Shown piece by piece: positions 11,845 through 21,706 of a DNA stretch of 64,000 nucleotides. Source of the stretch: Blasia pusilla (lineage: Eukaryota; Marchantiophyta; Marchantiopsida; Blasiales). The stretch's first letter is position 1. Each line of letters starts with the position of its first letter. The notes below the pieces were generated by a model that was not told the DNA's origin, ran no database searches, and saw only the letters and a list, made by a program, of their open reading frames with translations. The DNA is taken from contig CM114273.1 of the NCBI GenBank assembly GCA_050084515.1, positions 17,112,001-17,176,000 of the forward strand, in the 5' to 3' direction. Made by a program: the position numbers and the translations under genes.

Positions 11845-13140
11845 CAAAACATCTATCCCTAGTGTGACCATATCTGTGGCAATGGTCACACTGGTGCTGT
11901 GGTGGGGCCATCCTCTGTGGCTCCTACGCAATCGGAGGCGCTGGTGGTCCTCTCCCATGCTGTGGGCAGTCTCTCTGCCTATGGGCCCCTCCACACGTCC
12001 AACAAGACCACATCGGTCCCTGCTGGGCAACATATGTAGGTGTGGGTCGTTGCCTCATAGGCTCACGGTACCCGCCCTGCTCTCTAGGCACACCGCCCGC
12101 CCCGTGGTATCTTGGTGCTTCTTTGTGGCACCGGTGGGGTCACCGCCGCTCGTGGACCCGTCGACTCTCAAGAAAATCCAGCGGTCACTACCTGCTCCTC
12201 ACTCATGTTGAGCTCAATACACTCAGACAACTCAAAGACCACCTTCAATGTGGGCTTCGCTGTGTGAATCAGCACCGCATCTCGGACTCTCCTCCGTAGT
12301 TCTCGGTCCAGAACCCCGTACCAATACTAGACTGACTGCGCCTCAGTCACTCCAAACGTAGCAATGTTCAGCCTCCTCATGCGTGTGAATGCCTCTCTCG
12401 GACTCTCACCCGATCGCCGCTGAAAATCTGAGACTCTTCACTTTGTCGTAAATGCAGCACGCCCGGTAGCTCTTCCCCAACTATCATAAGAACTCCATTG
12501 TGGGGGTCAAGTGGGTGGACCTCTACCACTAGAGGTCTCGCCACATCTTTGTGTCACTCCTCCTCCTCTCCATCTAGTCACCGGGCTGATGGTGTGGGTC
12601 TCTCTCCTCTCACAATCCCATCATATGCCTCGCGACCACTAGTGGACACATACCCGGAGCCCAATACATCCTCCAGGCATCGATCTCTCTGAATATAGTG
12701 ATCGAAACTCCATGTAGTCATCCATCGGAGGACCCTCCAAGTGTTGGAACAACCCTTCCATGCCATGAAAGGGTTGAACCGTGTCGGGTCCGTATCTCCG
12801 GAAGTCGCACCATGTGTCGAACTCCTGGATGAAATCATCTAAGTCAATGGTGCCCACCGCACCGAAAGAAACGACGCATGCCCCGATGGCCCATGTCGTC
12901 CATCTCCGCCAAGTACTCTGTCTCTCTTCGGTGATCTCGTCACTGCAGACCGGTGTCGAGGTGATGACGATCCAGTCACGGATGGATGTCGCGGGAGCTC
13001 CTCATTGGTAACCCCTTGGTATCTCACTCCACTCCGTGTCACACCACTACTACTGCTCGCACTTCCCCGTTCTTCCGAACCTTGGAAGAACGCCGTGATG
13101 ACAAACCCTGTCTCACCCGCTCGAGCACTCAGACTCACCG
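11845..13140 (-). pseudogene. gag with two zinc knuckles (degraded)
   Basis: The minus-strand gag includes DLDDFIQEFDTWCDFRRYGP and LEGPPMDDYMEF near 12,700-12,850, matching the better preserved gag at 40.5-41.4 kb. A capsid tail lies near 12,230-12,400. Two zinc knuckles follow: CWTCGGAHRQRDC (about 11,960-12,015, C-x2-C-x3-H-x4-C) and CDHCHRYGHTRDRC (11,849-11,890, C-x2-C-x4-H-x4-C). Gag packages the element RNA. Multiple stops and frameshifts mean no intact protein. Confidence 0.75.
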
Positions 13141-13144
13141 AGAG

Positions 13145-13895
13145 TCTCCCACATGCCTCACTAGCTCACCTATGCGAACGTCAATCCCGTGATGACATAC
13201 CCGGCCTCACGCACGCTCAACACTCGGGCTCACCATGAGCCTCCCAACTGACTCACCTAACCTAGCGACACACTCTCGGGTCATACACGCAACCCCTACT
13301 CGACAACCGCCGTATATCCACCAACATGCTACACATGAAAAGAATCTACACTCGTCACCATCACTGCACCCATCTAGCACCAGCTACTACCCGATACCCA
13401 GCACTCTCAATTACACACGACAAGTGCGGGAAAAGGGACTCGAATGGGTAACCTGATCACGCCTCCAACTGCTGCACCGTCAATATGCACTCCTCCATAT
13501 GATATGACAATCTCGCCACATAACACTCCCCTCGACCAACACGCGGGGGCGCACATCCACGCGCTTCCCTCGCCCGACCGCCCGCCGTCCGTGGCCCGCC
13601 ATGCGCCGCCTAAATTTCGCGACCTAACTCTAGCCGCTTTACTTGTATGACCCCGTTGCAAGACCCAACTTGCCCGTTCCTTCTCCGACGCCTTCACTTG
13701 CGTACACCCGACGCCCCACCACACGCTACACTCGGCTGCTGTCCCCCAACAATCTGCACCAGCAAAATCTGAGAAAAACGGACAGCACTTCCGCCCACGG
13801 CCTTCCGAACACAAAAATGACACAAAAATGACACACACACGTCTCCATGGGCTCCCCAACCGAGGCAACTCGCTTGCCTACCTGCAAACAACCAA
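13145..13895 (-). other. Leader / 5' untranslated region of the minus element
   Basis: This lies between the A block and gag on the minus strand. It contains TTGTTTGCAGGT at 13,882-13,893, which recurs in the leader of the gag-only element at about 43,013-43,027, and a duplicated GTGTCATTTTTGTGTCATTTTTGTG around 13,815-13,845. I see no primer-binding site complementary to the usual plant initiator methionine tRNA end. Confidence 0.45.
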
Positions 13896-13899
13896 TTCC

Positions 13900-14404
13900 C
13901 ACCAGCCCCCTGACATCTTTCTCATGTAAAAATAAAGAGTAGTAAAAATGGCACACCCGGCCTAAAACTCCACTCCTCAATCTACATCGGCATATCGAGC
14001 CTCGTCCACCTTGTGCTATCAAGGAATCCGGACGCTAGCACCCTAGTCCTAGCTCACACACATACAAGGGAGGTGCTCCAACGGCCCAACATGAGAAAGA
14101 TGGCTTAGGAAAGCCATCTTCCTCTCTTATATAGGTTGGGAAGAGCCAAAAGGCTCAAACCCCAAAAATAGCCCTTCCCTTGGTAACCTGCGCGCACAGG
14201 TTACTAGGGGCAGGTGACCTGGTCAACAAGTCACCCGGTTGTAAAAGACCTCAACATGAAAGTCGTCAGAAACGACGTTCTGACGCAATGGACCTATCCT
14301 CAACCTCATCCGACACTGTGGGACAAAGTTACACTCAAGATAGTCCGCTGGCTCCTACGCCCTATCCACGATAGATCTCGGCCTATCGGCTACTCAGATG
14401 TGAC
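13900..14404 (-). promoter_or_regulatory. A block, 5' terminal promoter region of minus element
   Basis: Reading minus from the TGTCAC terminus at 14,404, about 270 bp of promoter lead to a TATA box (TATATAAG, 14,126-14,133). A stem-loop of AAGATGGCTT with AAGCCATCTT (14,097-14,120) follows, then about 200 bp shared with the LTR relic at 16.33-16.53 kb. The position of the TATA box and stem-loop is what a transcription start and R region would look like. The sequence is not repeated at the 3' end of this copy. Confidence 0.55.
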
Positions 14405-14409
14405 ACCCC
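14405..14409. repeat. Target site duplication, right (ACCCC)
   Basis: This matches 5,719-5,723 on the other side of the minus-strand element. Confidence 0.6.
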
Positions 14410-14429
14410 TTCTTGTTTTCTACTTATTG

Positions 14430-15420
14430 TAGGGTAAAATTAAAAGAAAAAATTTCATGACTTGGCTTCATGGACAAATCTAATAGGTGTCATTCATTCA
14501 CATTAGTCTTCAAAATGAGCTAACACTCTTAATAGTATGGTTACATGTGAGCATGACTATACAATGATAGGCCTCAAAAGGTAACTGGTGGTATGTCTCA
14601 TCTTGTAACCAAGATATGAACTCATGTGTTGTAGGTGCATCTGAGATGACATTTACTTGGATGATGGATGCATCACCAAAGAGCATTTTGAGAGCTAGGA
14701 CATTGAATATTGATACATTCTCACAACGAGTGCAAACTACAATTGTTTTAGAGTGAATAAAGTCTAGAGCATCGTTCTTGGAAACAAAACACTCAAATAT
14801 CCATTCATCTATCTAGTATTAAGTTGAGATGTGATTTCTTATAGAGTTAAGAAACAAAAGATAAGATGGATCTGCGCTATTTCTCATAGGAGTTGTGAGC
14901 TCAAAAGTGAGGCTGTCTTTTAAACAAGTAGAGAAGCTGATATGAGTACTTGTACAGAAATTAGAACATTTGTGACTACAAACGGGTGGTAATTGGCATA
15001 AGTCTCCAACTAGAATCACCAATTTACCACCAAAGGGATACATAGAAGGTGGAGATGATACCTCCTTTAAGCGCATGGCTATAATCTGAAGTAATTTAGG
15101 GGTTAGTATTGATCACTCATCTATGACTACAACCTCACATACCTTAAGTTTCAAGTAGTTATCAGATGCAACATACATACGGAAGATCATCTGTTATGGA
15201 TATTGCAAATGCTGAATGCACAGTAGCAGGATCAGTGTGGAGTCTTATAGCAACAATGATTGTTGGACATAATTTTTTGTACTTCCACTAGTTGTACCTC
15301 AATGTAATGAAGAATTTTTTCCCACATCTAGAAGGCCCCTTCAAGAGGACAAGCCCAAATTTTATGTCTTGCAAAATATGAAAAAGTTATGTCTGCTCAT
15401 TGTTATGATCATTCATGCTA
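14430..15420 (-). pseudogene. PIF1-like helicase, N-terminal fragment
   Basis: On the minus strand a Walker A-like segment GPSRCGKKFF lies at about 15,315-15,345 (the last residues of GxxGxGKT are altered). A VHSAFAIS segment follows at about 15,200, then VVVIDE followed by an in-frame stop near 15,115 (Walker B), and an open frame 14,819-15,076 with FGGKLVILVGDLCQLPPV and PMRNSADPSYLLFLNSIR, which are typical PIF1 motifs. Codons continue toward 14,430, where the Ty3/Gypsy element interrupts. The rest resumes at 5,061-4,765. Confidence 0.75.
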
Positions 15421-16325
15421 GGTCATGTGGTGGATCATGTATTTGGTTTAGAGGAGTTCAATGGCAAATCATTGAGATCAAGTAATAGTTCAGGTTGCAA
15501 AATGTCATGTTCTTTTGCAAGTAGTTCTACGACGTGGACTTGGCCCTACAGGTTTTTGAAAGCATGCAGTTTAACTTAATCATATACATTATCTATAGAT
15601 TTGATTATCTTCATGATCATGCATTTATGAATGTAAGTCCATTTCAGTGTAATAGAGGATAGCAAAGTAGTCTCTGAACGGAAGTAAACTTTTGATAAAA
15701 TAATTTTTTAAAAATCATTGGATTGGTGAAGTGGGTGAAATTCAATAAATCTAATTACTCAATTTTTCTTGCAAGAAATATTTCCTAGCCTATCTAATGC
15801 AATATAATCAGTATCTTGCTTGGGATAAGTTTTCATGAATTGATAGTTTGACCAATAGTCGAGGAATGTTAGATTTTCCAGAATTTTGGTCTATTTGAGC
15901 AGGGTATAATTGGATGGGTGCATTCTTATACAATGTACTTTGTCTATTGGGAGGGTTGCAGTCGATATATGTCACAGATTGAGACCTATAGATTATGGGA
16001 ATTTGCATTGAAGCTAGGGCAACTTTTGTTGATGATACAGATCTGTTGAGTACTACCCTGGAAATTAACTTTAGCTTAATTTCATCTACACCACCAAGTC
16101 CTAGATAGCTAGCAGTTCATGTGTCAATATCAAGAGAGCTTGTGGATTCACACTTAAGTGCATATTTTAGCAAATAAAAGCTCCAATTTGTATTAGTGAC
16201 ACATTGTATATTTATATGAGCACCCTAGAGAAGTAAAATGAGTGAATTGTGAGCAATCACATTACGATGTTCAACAAAGGGACTGTAGTAATTCCATCTC
16301 ATGGTTAGAAGATCAATAAAGAAAA
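15421..16325. other. AT-rich DNA, no gene seen
   Basis: Upstream of the helicase remnant on its strand I could not extend the reading frame reliably. There is no other recognisable feature. Confidence 0.35.
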
Positions 16326-16329
16326 TGAG

Positions 16330-16670
16330 GTTTGAGTTAAGAGGTGCGGGAAAATGCCCAAGCCATCTTTCTTATGTTGGGCCTTAGGAGCATCTCTTTT
16401 GCTTTGTGTGTAGTCGGAACTAGGATGTTAGCATCTGGATTCCCTCATAGTAGAGGGTGGTTGTGGCTCGATATGTCGATGTAGATTTGAGAGTGGAGTT
16501 GGTCGTGTGAGCCATTTTTACTCTGATTTTTGTTGTGTGATCTCGATATATATATGCATAAATATATTTTGTTTATGAGTGGATCGACCCATGTGTTAGG
16601 AAGATGGATGTTGTGTGGTGTAGATGTGACCAAAGATGTAGATTATGTAGTGATATGTATATGCAGAACA
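16330..16670 (+). repeat. LTR relic with A and B blocks joined
   Basis: From about 16,355 (GCCATCTTTCTTATGTTGGGCC) to 16,525 the sequence matches the leader end of the A block at 13.9-14.1 kb in inverted orientation. From about 16,530 to 16,670 it continues without a break into the B block (GAGTGGATCGACCCATGTGT and an end in GCAGAACA), matching 5,724-5,840. In the full-length element these two blocks are 8 kb apart. The 5' part of A is missing or diverged. Confidence 0.65.
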
Positions 16671-18770
16671 AACCATGGAATCAAAATCGAAATTCCATTC
16701 TCTCAAGAAGGATACAATGCAACTTGATATGGATCCCACATCCTTGTTCTCAGCCCAAATCAATCCAAAAAAGGATATGACTATCAGTCCTTCATCTATG
16801 TATGTATCAAAGAGTATAAGATGATATTTCATGGAAACATCAATACTCTCGTTTACCATAATTCTATAAAAAAGGCTAAGTCTTATTCCATTTAAGACTC
16901 TTTTCTACACAACCTCGTTGATACATGTTATCATACACACATTAGCTTTATTGTCTTGAAACTGAGATTTATTGATGCTAGTAGATACAATAGTGAGTAG
17001 CTCATAAAGAGCAAAGAAAGACAAGAATACAATATTTTGCTTAGCTACAAAGAAAGAAACTCGAAGAATGGCTAAAAATGCTTCATTGTAAGCTCTATTG
17101 GATGAGACTATGGCTTTTCCAAGTAATTTCTTCCCATAGTGCTAAGCCCATGCTAATTGAGCATGCCCCTTAATTTGATTTACCATGATGTGTGAAGGCT
17201 AATATCTTCATATTCATGGCCCCGTGGGTGGAAAAGGTTGATCGGGTCTTACTTTCTCTACATATCTTGCATAATACTCGTTCTATGTGGGAAGAAAATT
17301 ATATCCACTCAAAAGTAAAATACCCTAAATCTGTCCAAAGCTTTCTATTCTCCTCAATCTTGGATTAAAAGGCTTGAATGCATCTATCTTAATATTTTTG
17401 AAAATACCTACTTCTTGTAGAGGTTTGGGATTTGGTTCTTGTTCTGTACCAAACCCTAAGCCGGTAAAAAAATTTTCCGCTTACTAGAAGGACTAGAAGC
17501 CTTGCATGTACCCTCCATAATTTTCTCCAATATGTCCTCCAAATCTTACACCAATTTGAAATAGGCTACTTTAGGCAATATAGGGGTATCAACTTTCAAG
17601 AAGAATAAATATTACTCTAAGAAATACTTAGAACAATAATATCGGTAAGCTAGAAATCATGCCCAAGCATTGAATCCCTTGATTAGAAAGAAATTGAAGG
17701 AATCATGCAAATCAAACATAAATATGAACTCGGGCAAGAAAGTAGAACCATAGATGGACCAAAAATCATGGAAGATTTACAAAACCTACACTAATCATGA
17801 GAATCTAAATCAAAGCAACGACATAACAACCTTGATGAGAAAAATGAAGCTGGTAGCAACAAAGTCAATGAACTTCTTACACTTCAGAAGTTGGAAATTT
17901 AGAGTTTCAAAATACAAAAAAGAGATTGGTAAAGGATTGATTGCATTCACAATGCATGTTGGAACGAACACAAGGACAGAGCAAAGATGCAAAAAATATG
18001 ATTCAACTTCCCTCAAGACTCAAGAGATTGAGATTGTCGCAATGCCAACTTCAAATGCTAGCTATAGGTGTAGTAGCGAAGCACCACACTTGTAGAGCAA
18101 ATTTAGTGGAGCAACATGAGAGGGCACAACAACAAACAAAACTTCAAAAGATGTGTTAGAGCTAGCAATGAGCGTAGCATCATAAGAGGGTAGAGCCTAC
18201 TAATCTACCCTCTCATGCCAAATTTTGAAGAGTGCATTAGTAGAAGCAATGTGAGAGGGTAGAATATAGTAACAAGCAGACTAATGAAAGTATTGCACAA
18301 CACTTTATATATTTGACATCAATAGAGAGGGGAAGATTGAGGATAAATTGGATGATATAGGGTGCAAACTCCGAAATGGAGAAAAAAAATGCCAAAATTT
18401 GAAAAAAAGTGGAGGGAGGGAGACTACCCCTAAGTCTCCGCCCTTGAATGGAATCCCCAACCTCGATTAGCAATATGTTTGGGCAATTGGCCCGTTTTGC
18501 AGCCCTTTTCCAAACTTCTCTTCAATTCCTAAGCCGAGTAGCCCAGATTGGGTTGTATAGGCCCAAAAGTGTCCTACATGTACCCACATAAACCCCCTTC
18601 CTAAATTTTTCCTAATACCTCTCCTCCATCCTCAACTAGTTTCCACTAGTTGGAAAGTTTGTCGATTATACTCTAGGCTTTGTTCTTGTCAGCCCAATAT
18701 TTCTATCAGCAAACACTTTAGGCACTAGAAGTCTACAAGGTTTACAATTTTTATATGGTCTATCCTCTCG
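16671..18770. other. AT-rich DNA, no gene seen
   Basis: This stretch of more than 2 kb has low GC and only short open frames. No protein domain, RNA gene or clear repeat was recognised. A GGGTAGA-type repeat recurs around 18,185-18,265. Confidence 0.35.
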
Positions 18771-18779
18771 TCCATCATT

Positions 18780-19221
18780 CCACTCCACCACAAATCCTCT
18801 TGCAATAATTGATGACCTTGTAGTCCAAATGGCAGTTCAATCCAAGCATTTGCTGGTAGGTGCCACATTTTTTACGCCATCTCTCACTAGGGTTCCTCTA
18901 GGACGATGGGTGTATCATACATGTATATAAGATAGATAGTTATATGTTTAGACTTGCTCAAGTGACATTGATAATATGAAGGTTTTTAAAAATGAGGTCA
19001 CAACTGCATCCATCCTCTTCGCTCTTAGGGTGAAAAAGTTGTACGTTGTTGTAGAAATGGATATATAGGTATCTACAGTTAGAGGGATCCAACCATCAAC
19101 TAAGGGGGTGATTGGAGACCTTTTTTTATATGATTTTTTTATGTGTTTGGGATCCATGATAAATTTTGGCGTCTTGTATTTAGGAATGTATGGATGTTGA
19201 TAATGATATATTATGCAGAGT
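18780..19221 (+). mobile_element. 3' fragment of a Ty3/Gypsy element: PHD end, polypurine tract, B block
   Basis: A piece near 18,865-18,920 reads TRVPLGRWV, matching the end of the PHD finger in the plus copy at 50.84 kb, and the non-coding tail to 19,100 aligns with 50,880-51,055. AAGGGGG at 19,103-19,109 is the polypurine tract, followed by a B block. This third copy confirms that the PHD finger, polypurine tract and B block are adjacent in the family. The rest of the element is absent. Confidence 0.65.
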
Positions 19222-19329
19222 TGGGCATGCATCTAATAATAGGCACATATTTTGAAGCACCATAGAGAGTATCCGAAATGACATATGTGAGAAGGTTAGA
19301 TGTCGAGCTTGGAAGATCAAGATTGATTT

Positions 19330-19871
19330 CTTGAGAAGTAGGATACATTTAATGTGTAAATTATCCCTTCTTTGGGCTCATTTGGGGTTACTTTGAGAAA
19401 CTTGCCATTTTGGCAAGTTTCCTACTTTAAGGATTATCAACTTTTTTTTTGGAATTCACTCTTTACTTGATTTTAAAGGTTAGGATAGATGAGGTGGCAT
19501 GTGTGTATAATTCAGTAGGGAGAGATTTGGGAAAGGAGAAAAAGATATATATATATATATTAAGGAGAAATAACTTAGAGAGCTCATTCGCTCTTTGTTA
19601 AGCCTCCTTTCATAAGGCGACAGAGCTATGATTTTGCTAATCTTACATATGGTTAACCCAAGTATCTCACCATGAGAGTGGGTTTGGTTTGAAAATAAGA
19701 GATATAGATTATTTTTGTGAGTGTATGCGTGTTGATTTAGGATTTTGAGAGAGAGTTTTTTGGTACATGATTTTGTGTGTAGACTCAATGGTTGAGTATG
19801 GTGTCTTGTATATAGGAGTGTTTGTATGATGACATCAATAAATGTTGTGTATTTGTTGTATATGCACAGAA
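19330..19871 (+). repeat. Solo LTR-like repeat, A plus B
   Basis: GGGCTCATTTGGGGTTACTTTGAGAAACTTGCC near 19,375 matches the upstream part of the A block at 40.58 kb and 43.45 kb. The (AT)n at 19,545-19,560 stands where those copies have a TATA-like element. GAGAGCTCATTCGCTCTTTGTTAAGCCTC then aligns with the following transcribed part, and a B block ends about 19,871. It is oriented plus and lies roughly 100 bp after the B block of the preceding fragment. Confidence 0.6.
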
Positions 19872-20774
19872 CGGTTGTGTAGTTATGAACAACAATGTAG
19901 ATTTTATGCTGTTATGTTTGCGCATGATAAAAATAATAATTTAATTGAGCAAGAATTCATTCTAGCTACATATTCCATTGATTGCATTTGATTTTGGATT
20001 GCTTTTTTTTTTTTAACACGGATATCAATTCTTCACTCAACGCGTGCTTATCTCCACTGTTAATAAAAGTGACGGTGAAACTCTAAAAGATTTTTCATAT
20101 ATTTAGTTAGCATCTCATGCCTTCTCTAACTCATTATAAATTCTACATAGTATTATCAAGAATGGGTAAAACAATTCCAATCTCTATCATAATTATGTTT
20201 AGTAAAAATTAGAGAATGAATAAGTATATTTATGTCATTTTAAATGTAAAGATATTTTTTCATGAAATATATTTCTAAGACTCAAAAAGTTCCTTAATTT
20301 TAGTCTTAATGGAATAAGTATATTTAAATAATATGCATCTATACTATTAAGGGAATTAGCCCTTGTTTTACAAGCTCTAAGATCTTGATCTATGCCAAAA
20401 GGCTTCAAAGAGATATTGTATTCATAAGTTCAATTATAATTAGACGTGTGTTGGCCCTTATGATGCATAAACTTAATTATCTCCTAAAATGATAATTAAC
20501 TCTCCAAATTGTCAAGTGCAATTTTAAATCAACTTCAAGCGATCCTATTGGTTGAGAGTGCCAAGTGTGAAGAAGAGAAAAGTTTACAAAACGAAGGGGC
20601 ACTCTCCAATAATAACATAGATTTTCATAATTTATGATTCTATCAATAATTTATTTTCATTAATCACTTTTAATGAAAGAGAGGAAGAGCAAGAAAGAAA
20701 ATGATTAATTTCTAATAATAGAGAACTTCATAGAGGTTGTACTCATTAAGTAGTGCCTGTCATAGCCTTGCAAC

Positions 20775-20809
<35 letters not shown>

Positions 20810-21700
20810 TTGATTGATTGATTGATTGATTTCCAACAAGGGAGGCCTTTATAGATTTTTTCAAATCTCTATTATAACAAGGAAGGGAACGAAAAACAAG
20901 AATTTTCAATAAGGGAGGTTTTCATAAGGTTTAACTTTTAAGGATTAATTTTTTAATAAGGGAGTGGTGGAGAGACATGGAAAACCTTTTCAATTGGGGA
21001 GGGAGATGAGTTGAAGAGCGCTAGTCAATTGGAGATCATGGGCGAGTTGACATTCCTCTAATTCTCTCTAGAGAGAAGGAGATATTTCATCTTCGTTCTC
21101 CTATCTAGGGATGGCGATGGAGAGTAGAGGAAGGGAGGAGAGGAAGACTTGGAGATGATGGTTAGATAGAAAATAGAGAGTCGGAAGGAATTCTTCATTC
21201 CTATGTAAGGGGCCATAATAGAGTCTTTTTTGTATGGATGTGTGGAAATTATCCATTTATTTATACTATTAAGACATCATAATATGCTAATTTACAAACA
21301 CCTATTTATTAACAAATGAAAGTGGGGAAGTAGTAAAATGCTAAGAGAACCAGAAAACCTTAAATTTTGTATATATATGATGATTATTGGAATAATAAAA
21401 TTTGAATGCAAGAAATCGTGAAAGGGCAACTTTTTCCGTAGACACCGACCTCTTTGGATTACGGAACCCGAGAATTGGTCTCAGAAAGCTAACCGGAAAC
21501 GGTGGCCTGGATACGACTACGTGTTTGGAAACGGCAGGTTGTGATGATTTCACGGCGACTGGGTCGTAGGTATTGAGGGGGGGAGCCGGCATGGAATTCG
21601 CTCCTTGATCTCCTACTGCTCTCAAGCACAGCGAGAAGATAGGCGTTGGCAGAAACAGCGAAGGCAGATACAGCGATAGCCTGCGGGGAATACGAGAACA
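19872..21700. other. Intergenic DNA upstream of RPN5
   Basis: AT-rich, non-coding. It contains a (GA)n run (about 20,779-20,807) followed at once by (GATT)n (20,808-20,830), with a 35-bp sequence just before them that recurs at 60.8 kb. The last few hundred bases before 21,707 should include the RPN5 promoter and 5' UTR, but I see no clear TATA box. Confidence 0.4.
20741..20830 (+). repeat. Shared 35-bp motif followed by (GA)n and (GATT)n
   Basis: ACTCATTAAGTAGTGCCTGTC continues into ATAGCCTTGCAAC and then a GA microsatellite. The same order, motif then GA run, is found at 60,799-60,892. A shorter related piece, GTACCTGTAGTAGCCTTGCGG, is at 60,549. Confidence 0.6.
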
Positions 21701-21706
21701 AGGAGT

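Larger units (their letters stand above)
5724..14404 (-). mobile_element. Ty3/Gypsy retrotransposon with methyltransferase and PHD modules, near full length
   Basis: Read on the minus strand, this element of about 8.7 kb runs: 5' A block with TATA box, leader, gag with two zinc knuckles, protease region, cytosine-5 methyltransferase domain, reverse transcriptase, RNase H, integrase with GPY/F-like tail, PHD finger, polypurine tract, 3' B block. It is bounded by TGTC and GACA ends and a probable 5-bp duplication. It splits an older PIF1-like helicase remnant, which sets the order of events. Every long frame is interrupted by stops and frameshifts, so the copy is inactive, but each module can be recognised. 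Its terminal blocks differ between the two ends, which is abnormal for an LTR element. Confidence 0.85.
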
